A DNA stretch of 64,000 nt from the NCBI GenBank assembly GCA_963674545.2, contig CAXXFB010000001.1, forward strand, positions 992,001 to 1,056,000, in the 5' to 3' direction. Source of the DNA: JABGQS01 sp963674545 (GTDB lineage: Bacteria; Bacillota; Clostridia; Christensenellales; SZUA-584). The notes beneath the pieces are model-generated. The model saw only the letters and a list, made by a program, of their open reading frames with translations. It did not search any database and was not told where the DNA came from. Position numbers and translations under genes: made by a program. Below are positions 36,047 to 44,559 of the stretch, in pieces (the stretch's first letter is position 1; every line of letters starts with the position of its first letter).

Positions 36047-37051
36047 TTGGTAGTATTCAACTGGCTGAACGACCAGCTTCTGAAAATGAACTGGCTCAGC
36101 GAACTGGTAAGAAAATTAATTGAAGACGTATTCGGGCTCTCGACTGCAGAGCGGATAGGCGGCAGCATACACTTTTTCATATATGATACCATAAAGATAT
36201 TTATATTGCTATCCGTTCTGATATTTGCAATATCGTACATACAGAGCTATTTTCCGCCGGAGAGAACAAAGCGGATCCTAGGGCGTCACAAGGGCGTAGG
36301 GTCGAATATACTCGGAGCGCTGCTCGGCACTATAACTCCCTTCTGCTCCTGCTCTTCCATACCTCTTTTCATAGGCTTTACCAGAGCGGGGCTGCCCATC
36401 GGTGTAACGTTCTCGTTCCTTATAAGCTCGCCACTAGTTGACCTTGCATCCGTGCTGCTGCTTGCAAGCATATTCAACTGGAAGATAGCTCTTGCTTATG
36501 TGATATTCGGGCTAATACTGGCAGTTGCAGGCGGCACAATCATGAGCCGCATGAAGCTCGAGAAATACGTTGAGCCTTATGTATTCGGACAGCAGGCGGA
36601 AACTGCAGAAGGTCCAGAAATGCAAAAGCGTGACAGGCTGAGGTTCGCAGGCGCCCAGGTCGCAATGATAATAAACAAAGTGTGGCTGTATATACTCATT
36701 GGCGTAGGCATAGGCGCAGCAATTCACAACTGGGTACCTGAGAATATAATATCTGCGATACTCGGTCAGCAGCACTGGTATTCCGTGCCCCTTGCTACTG
36801 TAGTAGGCGTACCAATGTATGCGGACATATTCGGTACTCTGCCGATAGCAGAAGCGCTCGTTGGCAAAGGCGTAGGCATAGGCACCGTGCTCTCTTTTAT
36901 GATGGCAGTTACTGCACTTTCGCTTCCTTCTATGATATTATTGAAGAAGGTGGTAAAAACAAAGCTTCTTCTCATATTTGCAGGAATAGTAGTTGCAGGT
37001 ATATTGATAATGGGATTTGCGTTCAACGCAATATCATTCTTATTTGTTTAA
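36047..37051 (+). CDS. arsP: ArsP/YraQ-family permease
   Basis: A 334-residue membrane protein of the DUF318/YraQ permease family, with about eight helices and the hallmark TPFCSCSSIPLF motif (near residue 100). ArsP members export trivalent organoarsenicals such as methylarsenite. The start is TTG, preceded by AGGAGG at 7 nt. Placement between acr3 and arsC supports an arsenical role, although other YraQ members are not linked to arsenic. No arsM methyltransferase is recognisable in the operon. Confidence 0.85.
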   Translation: MVVFNWLNDQLLKMNWLSELVRKLIEDVFGLSTAERIGGSIHFFIYDTIKIFILLSVLIFAISYIQSYFPPERTKRILGRHKGVGSNILGALLGTITPFCSCSSIPLFIGFTRAGLPIGVTFSFLISSPLVDLASVLLLASIFNWKIALAYVIFGLILAVAGGTIMSRMKLEKYVEPYVFGQQAETAEGPEMQKRDRLRFAGAQVAMIINKVWLYILIGVGIGAAIHNWVPENIISAILGQQHWYSVPLATVVGVPMYADIFGTLPIAEALVGKGVGIGTVLSFMMAVTALSLPSMILLKKVVKTKLLLIFAGIVVAGILIMGFAFNAISFLFV

Positions 37052-37063
37052 AAGGAGGGAACT

Positions 37064-37474
37064 ATGACTAAACCAAAAGTAGCATTCATATGCACTCATA
37101 ACTCGTGCCGCTCTCAGATGGCGGAAGCTATATCAAAGCTGAAAGCAGCAGATGTTTTTGAAGCGTACTCTGCCGGAACAGACATCAAATCGGCAATCAA
37201 CCCGGACGCTGTCGAGGTAATAAAAGAGCTATACGGAGTCGACATGACGCAGACACAGTACAACAAAGTGCTGACGGAGCTTCCCCCAATTGACGTAGTA
37301 ATAACCATGGGCTGCGGAGTGGAGTGCCCGTTCCTGCCCTGTCGTTACCGTGAGGACTGGGGCCTCGACGATCCGACTGGCAAGGAAAAAGAAGAGTTCA
37401 TTAAAACGGCAAAAACGATAGAGCAGAAAGTGCTATATCTTAAAGAAAATATATATAAATTGTTAGGAGAATAA
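37064..37474 (+). CDS. arsC: Arsenate reductase (low-molecular-weight phosphatase type)
   Basis: A 136-residue cytosolic enzyme that reduces arsenate to arsenite for export. The phosphatase loop CTHNSCRS carries the nucleophilic Cys10 and Cys15. Further cysteines in MGCGVECPFLPC (about residues 84-95) are placed like the redox cysteines of thioredoxin-coupled ArsC. The conserved DDPTG segment is present. AAGGAGGG precedes the ATG. A thioredoxin-like protein in the same operon could regenerate it. Confidence 0.93.
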   Translation: MTKPKVAFICTHNSCRSQMAEAISKLKAADVFEAYSAGTDIKSAINPDAVEVIKELYGVDMTQTQYNKVLTELPPIDVVITMGCGVECPFLPCRYREDWGLDDPTGKEKEEFIKTAKTIEQKVLYLKENIYKLLGE

Positions 37475-37476
37475 TT

Positions 37477-37827
37477 ATGTCTAAAAACTGGTATCCAATG
37501 ATCAATTATGAGAACTGTACAGAATGCGGCTCGTGCATAGAGTTTTGCAGCCACGGTGTATACGATGAAGAAAAAGCGCCCACCCCAAAGGTAATCAATC
37601 CTGAAGGGTGCATAGAGGGCTGTAAAGGATGCGCAGGGATATGCCCTGCTGATGCTATCACTTACTTTGGTGACAGCGAAGAAAGAGAGACTGGCGGAGG
37701 ATGCTGCAGTGGAGACTGTGACTGCGGTGACAACGGCGGCGGCGATTGTGACTGCGATGATAATAGCAGCGACGATGAATGCGGCTGTGATAAAGGCTGT
37801 GGCTGCGGCGATGATTCATGCTGCTGA
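37477..37827 (+). CDS. Ferredoxin-like protein with a Cys/Asp-rich tail
   Basis: A 116-residue protein. Residues 1-70 form a ferredoxin-type iron-sulphur domain (CTECGSCIEFC and CIEGCKGCAGICP). Residues 75-116 are a low-complexity tail made almost only of Cys, Asp, Gly, Glu and Ser, with repeated CDC and CGC groups and a final CC. The tail holds about 15 cysteines and resembles a metallothionein. It lies 2 nt after arsC. It may supply electrons to arsenate reduction and bind arsenite or metal ions. The ferredoxin fold is clear; the tail's role is inferred. Confidence 0.85.
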   Translation: MSKNWYPMINYENCTECGSCIEFCSHGVYDEEKAPTPKVINPEGCIEGCKGCAGICPADAITYFGDSEERETGGGCCSGDCDCGDNGGGDCDCDDNSSDDECGCDKGCGCGDDSCC

Positions 37828-37857
37828 TATGATAAAACAAACAACGGAGGTATAACA

Positions 37858-38088
37858 ATGGAGATAAAAGTATTAGGAGGCGGATGTAAATCCTGCGAGA
37901 AGCTGCTTGCGAACGTAAATGAAGCTGTAAGCGAGCTTGGCATAGAAGCCGATATAAAGTATATAACCGATATGGAAGAGATAATGAAATCCGGAATAAT
38001 AAGCACTCCCGGGCTTATTGTCGACGGTATAGTTAAGACGACCGGCAGAGTGCCTAAAACAAAAGAAATAAAAAAGATATTGGGGTAA
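37858..38088 (+). CDS. Small thioredoxin-like protein
   Basis: A 76-residue thioredoxin-fold protein of the redox-active disulfide type, with active-site CKSC (residues 10-13) and the cis-proline segment STPGLIVDG. Such proteins often accompany ArsP-type permeases. It may reduce ArsC or deliver thiol-bound arsenical. GGAGG precedes the ATG. Confidence 0.88.
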   Translation: MEIKVLGGGCKSCEKLLANVNEAVSELGIEADIKYITDMEEIMKSGIISTPGLIVDGIVKTTGRVPKTKEIKKILG

Positions 38089-38092
38089 TGCT

Positions 38093-38617
38093 ATGTCTGA
38101 AATAAAATGCCCGGGCGACTGCACTGATACCGGCTGCTGCGCCCCCAAGAAACCAAAACCGGTAATAATAGAATATTTTTATCTGGACCTTGACACGTGC
38201 AATAGGTGTCAGGATACACTAAGCGCACTTGACGAAGCTATAGAAGCTCTCTCGGGCGTACTCAATGCTGCGGGGCTATATATCGAAGTCAAAAAAATAC
38301 TCATTGACACTAGGCAAAAAGCTGCCGAATATAAACTTGAGTGCTCCCCCACCGTGCGTGTAAACGGTGTGGATATAGACGGCGATATGGAAGAAACCAG
38401 CTGCGCATGCTGCAGCGATATCTGCGGAGATGATGTTGACTGCCGCGTCTGGAACTATGAAGGTGAGCAGTATACCTCTGCTCCCAAGAAGCTGCTGATG
38501 AGCTCTATACTAAAAGCGATATACGGCGAAACACCGCCTTTAGGAAACAAAGAATATGTAATGCCTGAAAATCTTGAAAAGTTTTTCCACGCAAAAGAAG
38601 CAAAAGAAGCGGAATAA
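38093..38617 (+). CDS. DUF2703 cysteine-rich protein
   Basis: A 174-residue protein with a thioredoxin-like core (residues 20-120; CNRCQDTL near 36-43) and additional cysteine groups at the N-terminus (CPGDCTDTGCC) and in the middle (CACCSDIC). DUF2703 genes recur in ars operons of anaerobes. It is probably a thiol carrier or chaperone for arsenic. It starts 4 nt after the thioredoxin-like gene and is the last gene of the operon. Confidence 0.85.
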   Translation: MSEIKCPGDCTDTGCCAPKKPKPVIIEYFYLDLDTCNRCQDTLSALDEAIEALSGVLNAAGLYIEVKKILIDTRQKAAEYKLECSPTVRVNGVDIDGDMEETSCACCSDICGDDVDCRVWNYEGEQYTSAPKKLLMSSILKAIYGETPPLGNKEYVMPENLEKFFHAKEAKEAE

Positions 38618-38634
38618 AACCCGCTCCTTTTTTT
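38608..38634 (+). terminator. Weak terminator of the ars operon
   Basis: A 5-bp stem AGCGG/CCGCT that overlaps the stop codon is followed by CC and seven T residues. Confidence 0.5.
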
Positions 38635-38776
38635 CTTACTAATAGCATAGATTCGTGCAGCTGACAGCAAGTTGATAGTTGATAGATATAAAGAAGCAGC
38701 TTGGGCAAGAAAGTCTGACATCTGTTTGCATGTCTTTGCTTCATCTTATATACTAAGCTGGAACAGGAGTGATATT

Positions 38777-39535
38777 TTGAAGCATATTGATAAAGAGTAC
38801 TGTCTGCCTTTCGACAGCTCAAATCCCGAGTTCTGGATGAGGATAGAGCATCTTGGGCGGTACATATACGCCGCAGATTATATAAAAAAACGCAATATCA
38901 ATAGAGTGCTGGACGCTGCCTGCGCCGACGGGTACGGATGCATCGAGATGGCACAATCCGGCGCCGAGATCTTTGGCATAGACTACAACAGTGAACTTAT
39001 AGAAAAGGCAATCAACACAGCGGCCGGCTTCTCGCTGACCAATCTGAATTTTTATAACCGCGACCTAAACGAAGACAATTTAGGATGGCTCAAAGATATC
39101 GATCTGGTCACCTGTTTTGATACTCTGGAGCATCTTGAAGACCCTAAAAAGTTTCTTGAAAACGTATGCCGTGTCATGAATAGATTCGGTACGCTGTTAT
39201 TGTCCGTACCAAAAGCGAAGTTTGAACCGGTTGATGAGAACGGCAGCCCTACCAACGAGTTTCATTTGCATAGGTTCACCCACAAGGGAATAGCATCCCT
39301 GCTTGAAACCACAGGCTTTTCTATACAAAAGGTTCTTCACCAGCCATTTACCAACCTGTGCATGTCTCTTGAAAAAAATGTCATTCGTGATACAGGTATA
39401 TCATTGGAAAAACTACGCTCCTTCTATAGCGATTCAAAAGAGGCGATACGTTTCTTCGCAAGAATGTATGCATTGCCTGCGCCCACACTCGAAGAACACT
39501 CCTACAGCATTTTTATAATCGCTGAAAAAAAATAG
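38777..39535 (+). CDS. Class I SAM-dependent methyltransferase
   Basis: A 252-residue cytosolic protein with a Rossmann methyltransferase core. Motif I is VLDAACADGYG, followed by the acidic strand end IFGIDYN and the post-motif FDTLEHLEDPKKFL typical of Methyltransf_11/23 enzymes. The start is taken as TTG at 38777, with AGGAG 7 nt upstream; longer frames to 38672 lack a ribosome site. It lacks the cysteine pairs of ArsM, so despite its place after the ars operon I do not call it an arsenite methyltransferase. The substrate is unknown. Confidence 0.85.
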   Translation: MKHIDKEYCLPFDSSNPEFWMRIEHLGRYIYAADYIKKRNINRVLDAACADGYGCIEMAQSGAEIFGIDYNSELIEKAINTAAGFSLTNLNFYNRDLNEDNLGWLKDIDLVTCFDTLEHLEDPKKFLENVCRVMNRFGTLLLSVPKAKFEPVDENGSPTNEFHLHRFTHKGIASLLETTGFSIQKVLHQPFTNLCMSLEKNVIRDTGISLEKLRSFYSDSKEAIRFFARMYALPAPTLEEHSYSIFIIAEKK

Positions 39536-39541
39536 CTGTGA

Positions 39542-39571
39542 TTGAAGCACACAGCGGCAGTGTGCTATAAT
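39542..39571 (+). promoter_or_regulatory. Promoter with an internal palindrome upstream of panE
   Basis: TTGAAG (39542-39547), an 18-bp spacer and TATAAT (39566-39571). The spacer contains a perfect 7-bp inverted repeat, AGCACAC (39546-39552) and GTGTGCT (39560-39566). It could bind a repressor or form the terminator stem of the preceding gene. Confidence 0.6.
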
Positions 39572-39602
39572 TATCTTCATAAATATAAACGAGGTATATC
39601 CC

Positions 39603-40598
39603 ATGAAAAAAAGCATAGTAGTAATAGGCGCCGGCGCAATAGGTGGAATAACAGCAGCGTTTCTGACTAAAGCCGGGCACGACGTACAGATAGTATGTAA
39701 GTATGAAGACAAAGCAAAGCTGGCACGGGAAGAAGGCCTTGTTGTAACAGGCATCCGCGGTGAGCACCAAATCAAAATGAACGCTGTTGCTGATATAGAG
39801 CAGCTATCCGGCAAGAAGGATTATATACTCATCGTCACAAAAGCATATGACATGCCGGACGCAGCAAAGAGATCGCTCGCATTCGCACATGACGATACCA
39901 TATTCGTTTCCATGCAGAACGGCATCTGCGTTGACGCTATGAAAGATATAGTCGGCAAAAACACAGCGGGTTGCGTAATCGGCTGGGGCGCAAATATGCT
40001 GCCGGACGGAACGCTTCGAATGACATCGGAAGGCGAATTCGTCATAGGCGGAGAAGGCCTTGACCTTACTGAACTAATAAAGATTTTCTCTGACTTTATG
40101 CCCACACGTATCAGCGATAATATAATAAACGAACTTTATTCTAAGATGATAGTTAACGCATGCATAACATCTATGGGGGTGGTCAGCGGGCTGCGGCTGG
40201 GAGTGATGCTGAAAAAACGTAAAGCACGCAATATATTCATAGCTATTATGAAAGAAGCTATGCAGGTGGCCGATGCTATGAAACTTGAAGTGCCTCCGTT
40301 TGCAAAAAAGCTCGACTACTACTCGTTCATAAAGGGCAACAGCATATTTGCTAAGATAAAACGTCATTCGCTCATAAGGATAATCGGGTTTAAATACCGC
40401 AGGCTGACAAGCTCCAGCCTTATGTCTTTGCGGCGCGGCAAGCCAACAGAGATAGACTATTTCAACGGATATATTGCGGACAAAGGCAAAGAATATGGAG
40501 TTGACACCCCTCTAAACAGACATATCGTTGAAATGGTAAAAGAGATAGAAAGAAAAGAGCGGAACAGTGCTCCTGAAAACTTTGACGAACTGATATAG
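39603..40598 (+). CDS. panE: 2-dehydropantoate 2-reductase family protein
   Basis: A 331-residue NADPH-dependent reductase. It has the N-terminal GAGAIGG nucleotide motif (residues 9-15), the SMQNGIC segment with its conserved Asn, and the catalytic-type lysine in ELYSKMIVNACI. PanE reduces ketopantoate to pantoate for coenzyme A synthesis, but this family also holds many paralogues of other specificity. No other pantothenate genes lie nearby. It is 12 nt from the downstream esterase gene and probably co-transcribed. Confidence 0.8.
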   Translation: MKKSIVVIGAGAIGGITAAFLTKAGHDVQIVCKYEDKAKLAREEGLVVTGIRGEHQIKMNAVADIEQLSGKKDYILIVTKAYDMPDAAKRSLAFAHDDTIFVSMQNGICVDAMKDIVGKNTAGCVIGWGANMLPDGTLRMTSEGEFVIGGEGLDLTELIKIFSDFMPTRISDNIINELYSKMIVNACITSMGVVSGLRLGVMLKKRKARNIFIAIMKEAMQVADAMKLEVPPFAKKLDYYSFIKGNSIFAKIKRHSLIRIIGFKYRRLTSSSLMSLRRGKPTEIDYFNGYIADKGKEYGVDTPLNRHIVEMVKEIERKERNSAPENFDELI

Positions 40599-40610
40599 GC
40601 GAGGTTTACT

Positions 40611-41429
40611 ATGATTTATAAAACGATTGATTTGAAGTTTGAATACGAAGCTCTTGGTCTTGTTGACAACGGGTTTGTCCCGACGCTTACGCTGTATGCA
40701 CCGGACAACTCTGAAGAGATAGACCACCACCGCAAACGCAGAAGTGTTATTATCTGCCCCGGCGGCGGCTATGAGTTCCTCTCCGACAGAGAAGCGGAAC
40801 CGATAGCCCTGCGTTTCCTCGCAGAAGATATGAACTGTTTCGTGCTCCGCTACAGCACAGGAGGCGCTCTTTTCCCCACCCAGCTTTTCGAGCTGTGCGC
40901 AGCATTTGCATTGATAAGAGCAAACGCAGAGATGCTGAACGTCGATAAAGAGTACATTTTCGTCTGCGGCTTTTCAGCAGGCGGACACCTTGCAGCCAGC
41001 CTTGCAGTTTTCTGGAATGCTGATTTTGTTAAGGACGTATTCGGCGAAGTTAGACCAGCCGGTGCAATTCTCTCCTATGCTGTTTTAAACTCAGCAGAAC
41101 ATTCGCACGGAGGCTCGTTCAAAAATATCTTGGGTCCGGACTACGGAAAGAAAGAAAAGATGGACCTTGTGTCTCCACAAAAACAGGTAACTCCAGACAC
41201 TCCGCCCTGCTTTTTATGGCACACTGCCAACGACGAGCTAGTCCCTGTAGAGAATTCTCTTCTTTTTGCTAATGAGCTTTCAAAAAACGGAGTGCCTTTC
41301 GAGCTTCACGTCTTCCCTGACGGAGCTCATGGTCTTTCTCTTGCTAACAGCACAGTCTACGGCGAGCCGTTCCAAAGCAGATATGAAATCTGGACAAAGC
41401 ACGCGGCCGACTGGATGAAAGAAATCTAA
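40611..41429 (+). CDS. Alpha/beta-hydrolase (acetyl-esterase-like)
   Basis: A 272-residue cytosolic hydrolase of the BD-FAE/acetylxylan-esterase-like group. The oxyanion motif CPGGGYEFLS (residues 47-56), the nucleophile elbow GFSAGGH (about 122-128), the acid in HTANDELVPV and the His in DGAHGLSLA form a complete catalytic set. No signal peptide is present, so it should act on imported acetylated or esterified small molecules. The downstream gene is a broken VOC protein. Confidence 0.88.
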   Translation: MIYKTIDLKFEYEALGLVDNGFVPTLTLYAPDNSEEIDHHRKRRSVIICPGGGYEFLSDREAEPIALRFLAEDMNCFVLRYSTGGALFPTQLFELCAAFALIRANAEMLNVDKEYIFVCGFSAGGHLAASLAVFWNADFVKDVFGEVRPAGAILSYAVLNSAEHSHGGSFKNILGPDYGKKEKMDLVSPQKQVTPDTPPCFLWHTANDELVPVENSLLFANELSKNGVPFELHVFPDGAHGLSLANSTVYGEPFQSRYEIWTKHAADWMKEI

Positions 41430-41492
41430 ATTTCTCTGCCTTTTTGGTATGAACGCTGCTGGTTCCCGATAGCTTCATAAGGATAGTATATT

Positions 41493-41890
41493 ATGAAAAT
41501 CGAATATATCGGAGTCTACACAAATCAGTTGGTAGCAATGAAAAACTTTTACTGCACCTTTTTTAAGCCAAAGCTAATAAAGAATACACAAACCCGGCAA
41601 ACGGTTTTGAGTCTTATTTTTTGAGTTTTGCTGAAGGCTGCAGACTGGAGATAATGCAGTCTGCTAAAATACCCGATGAACAAAATGATCCAAGCACGGA
41701 AAAAGTCTGCATAGCTCATTTTGCCGTTAGTGTCGACAGTGCACAGGCAGGCAACGATCTGACCGACACTATTGACACTATTAGAAAATCAGGCTTCAGG
41801 GTCCTCAGTGAGCCAAGGACAACCGGCGCTGGCTATTATGAGAGCATTGTTCTTGACCCGGATGGCAACAGAGTTGAGATCACCAGTTAG
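41493..41890 (+). pseudogene. Frameshifted VOC/glyoxalase-family gene
   Basis: A full-length gene of about 132 codons can be read only with one frame change. The first frame starts at the ATG at 41493 (MKIEYIGVYTNQL, MKNFYCTFFKPK). The second resumes around 41572 as NKEYTNPANGFESYF and runs to the TAG at 41888. The parts join without missing sequence if one base was lost near 41569-41572. The C-terminal half has the usual DPDGNRVEI end. An error in the sequence would give the same picture. Confidence 0.8.
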
Positions 41891-41969
41891 ATTTTTACCA
41901 TATCACAGTATAAAAATGTATAACTGCACGCTTATTATGCTATACAAACGAATATATCTGTTGTTTAAG

Positions 41970-41998
41970 TTGCATTTTTATACGGTGGAATGTAGAAT
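41970..41998 (+). promoter_or_regulatory. Promoter of the aconitase operon
   Basis: TTGCAT (41970-41975), a 17-bp spacer and TAGAAT (41993-41998), 46 nt before the aconitase start. Confidence 0.6.
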
Positions 41999-42044
41999 AA
42001 TAGGACATGAAAAGTTTTAATATCGATTTATAGGAGGAACAACT

Positions 42045-43976
42045 TTGAGCAAAACATTAGCTGAAAAAATTCTAAAAGAACACTTAGTATCGGGAGAAAT
42101 GATACCCGGTCAGGAAATATCAATAAAGATTGACTATACGCTGACTCAGGACTCTACAGGCACTATGGCATATCTTCAGTTCGAGGCTATGGACGTTCCG
42201 AGAGTAAAGACAAAAAAGTCGCTCGCATACATAGACCACAACATGCTTCAGTCCGGCTTCGAGAACGCTGACGATCATAAGTACATTGAAACAGTTGCAA
42301 AGAAACACGGAGTATTCTTCAGCCGTCCGGGCAACGGCATATGCCACCAGGTCAACTTAGAGCGCTTCGGGATACCGGGTGCTACGCTTCTTGGCAGCGA
42401 CAGCCACACCCCGACAGGCGGCGGTATAGGCATGATAGCCATCGGTGCTGGCGGGCTCGACGTTGCAGTTGCAATGGCAGGCGGAGCTTACTACATCCCC
42501 ATGCCGAAAATCCTGGGAGTAGAACTGACTGGCAAGCTGCCGTTCGGAGTAGCAGCAAAGGACGTAATACTCGAAGTGCTGCGTGTGTTGTCCGTCAAAG
42601 GCGGCGTTGGAAAGATAGTCGAATACTTCGGAGAAGGTGTCTCGTCGCTTTCTGTACCCGAGCGTGCGACCATAACCAACATGGGCGCTGAGCTTGGCGC
42701 AACAACTTCCATCTTCCCAAGCGACGAAGTGACAAAAGAGTTCCTCGCCGCACAGAGACGTGAAGCAGACTACAAGCCGCTGAGCGCAGATACAGATGCA
42801 GAATATGCTGAAACCATAACTATAGATCTGTCTAAGCTGGAGCCGATGGCAGCGATGCCGCACAGCCCGGATAAAGTAAAATCCGTACATGAGATAGGCA
42901 AGATAAATGTTGACCAGGTCTGCATAGGCAGCTGCACGAACTCGTCTTACATGGACATGATGCGAGTTGCAGCCATGCTCAAGGGCAAGTCTATCGCCGA
43001 TAACGTCAGCCTTACCATCTCCCCCGGCTCTAAGCAGGTGCTTACTATGCTTGCAGCCAACGGAGCGCTTGCAGATATCATAGCAGCTGGCGGACGTATA
43101 CTCGAATCCGGCTGCGGTCCGTGCATTGGGATGGGTCAGTCACCGAAAACGGACGCTGTCTCTGTCCGTACATTCAACCGTAACTTCTACGGACGTTCGG
43201 GAACTTTCAGCGCAGACGTATACCTCGTAAGCCCGGAAGTTGCAGCAGCGACAGCGCTCACAGGCATGCTTACCGACCCTCGTGATTTAGGGCTTGATGC
43301 TGATATGCTCGATATCGAAATGCCGAAAGCATTTACAATAAACGACAACCTCGTTATGGCGCCTGATGAAAACGGTGAAACGCAAGTCGTCCGCGGCCCC
43401 AATATTAAGCCGTTCCCGCTTGGAAAAGCGCTTGCAGATACTGTAGGCGGCGAAGTGCTCCTTAAAATGGAAGATAACATCACTACAGACCATATTATGC
43501 CGTCTAACGCGAAGCTTCTGCCGTACCGTTCCAACATACCGCATCTTTCAGACTTCTGCCTTACGCCGGTGGACGAGACTTTCCCGGCTCGCGCAAAAGA
43601 GAAGAACGGCGGTTTTCTGGTAGCGGGTCACAACTATGGACAGGGTTCTTCAAGAGAGCACGCTGCGCTCGTTCCGCTGTACCTTGGTATAAAAGGCGTT
43701 ATTGCCAAATCGTTCGCACGCATACATCAGGCTAACCTTGTAAACTCAGGCATACTGCCTCTCGTTTTTGCTAACGAGTCTGTTTACGACAAAATAGACA
43801 TGGGTGACGAACTCGTGATAACCGATGCGATAGACAAGCTTGACGGCAAAACTGCTTTCACAGTCACTGATAAAACAAAAGGCTTCGATTTTGAAGTCAA
43901 TATTGACGTGTCTGATAGGTTAAAAGGCGTCCTAAAGGACGGCGGGCTATTAAATCACACTAAGAAGAATGGCTGA
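42045..43976 (+). CDS. acnA: Aconitate hydratase
   Basis: A 643-residue cytosolic 4Fe-4S enzyme that interconverts citrate and isocitrate. It is shorter than the roughly 890-residue AcnA, as is usual for the clostridial/archaeal-type aconitase. Visible features are DSHTPTGGGIG, the cluster cysteines in IGSCTNSSY and GCGPCIGMGQ, and the C-terminal swivel domain with GHNYGQGSSREHA. The start is TTG with GGAGG upstream. The end overlaps the first chromate-transporter gene by 8 nt. No citrate synthase or isocitrate dehydrogenase is nearby. Confidence 0.95.
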   Translation: MSKTLAEKILKEHLVSGEMIPGQEISIKIDYTLTQDSTGTMAYLQFEAMDVPRVKTKKSLAYIDHNMLQSGFENADDHKYIETVAKKHGVFFSRPGNGICHQVNLERFGIPGATLLGSDSHTPTGGGIGMIAIGAGGLDVAVAMAGGAYYIPMPKILGVELTGKLPFGVAAKDVILEVLRVLSVKGGVGKIVEYFGEGVSSLSVPERATITNMGAELGATTSIFPSDEVTKEFLAAQRREADYKPLSADTDAEYAETITIDLSKLEPMAAMPHSPDKVKSVHEIGKINVDQVCIGSCTNSSYMDMMRVAAMLKGKSIADNVSLTISPGSKQVLTMLAANGALADIIAAGGRILESGCGPCIGMGQSPKTDAVSVRTFNRNFYGRSGTFSADVYLVSPEVAAATALTGMLTDPRDLGLDADMLDIEMPKAFTINDNLVMAPDENGETQVVRGPNIKPFPLGKALADTVGGEVLLKMEDNITTDHIMPSNAKLLPYRSNIPHLSDFCLTPVDETFPARAKEKNGGFLVAGHNYGQGSSREHAALVPLYLGIKGVIAKSFARIHQANLVNSGILPLVFANESVYDKIDMGDELVITDAIDKLDGKTAFTVTDKTKGFDFEVNIDVSDRLKGVLKDGGLLNHTKKNG

Positions 43977-44559
43977 AAAAATAAGCAATAAAAAGCAGTG
44001 CCTGATAATTTTCTTAACTATGCTCAAGCTCGGTGCAGTCACTTTTGGCGGCGGCTATGTTATGGTCTCATACATAGAGGATGAGTTCGTAAGAAAACGC
44101 AGGTGGTTTTCGGAAGAGGAGATGGTCAACATGGTTGCCCTCTCCCAGTCCGTACCCGGCGTGATCGCAGTGAACTGCTCTATATTGCTCGGGTACAAAC
44201 TCCAGAAGCTAAAAGGCGCGTTGCTTGCCGTTCTCGGCGTTATACTGCCTTCGATAATTGTGCTTACTGCGCTTACGTTCGTATATGAAAATGTAAAAGA
44301 CAATGTATATGTTGCAGGTGCACTGCGGGGCGTTCGTGCTGCAGTGGTCGCGCTGCTCGTTTCTGCGTTCCTGCGGTTCACAAAACCGTTCAGGAAAGAT
44401 ATCGTAAGCATAGCTGTTTTTGTTCTAGCATTCCTGCTTTCAATAATACTTGGAGTAAACAGCATATACATAATAATCGGAGCGATAATCTTTGGCGTTA
44501 CTGTCGGTATATGGCGCATCAAGAATGAGCCTCCTCAGATAAAGGAGGACAAGTCATGA
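43969..44559 (+). CDS. Chromate transporter family protein, first half-size subunit
   Basis: A 196-residue membrane protein with about five or six helices and the CHR-domain signature FGGGYVMVSYIEDE followed by SQSVPGVIAVN. It is one of a pair of half-size ChrA-like subunits that should assemble into one transporter. The pair overlaps by 4 nt. Family members export chromate or other oxyanions. Coupling to aconitase hints that an organic or inorganic anion other than chromate may be the substrate, which is speculation. Confidence 0.88.
   Translation: MAEKISNKKQCLIIFLTMLKLGAVTFGGGYVMVSYIEDEFVRKRRWFSEEEMVNMVALSQSVPGVIAVNCSILLGYKLQKLKGALLAVLGVILPSIIVLTALTFVYENVKDNVYVAGALRGVRAAVVALLVSAFLRFTKPFRKDIVSIAVFVLAFLLSIILGVNSIYIIIGAIIFGVTVGIWRIKNEPPQIKEDKS

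Noticed and set aside
37652..38006. Long open frames on the other strand and frame over the Cys-rich ferredoxin
   Set aside because: They are by-products of the repetitive Cys/Asp codons; the ferredoxin frame has the ribosome site and conserved motifs.
38672..38776. Longer N-terminus for the methyltransferase from a TTG at 38672
   Set aside because: No ribosome site there, while the TTG at 38777 has AGGAG at good spacing and starts the conserved part.
38777..39535. ArsM arsenite methyltransferase
   Set aside because: The conserved cysteines of ArsM are absent, and the gene follows the probable terminator of the ars operon.
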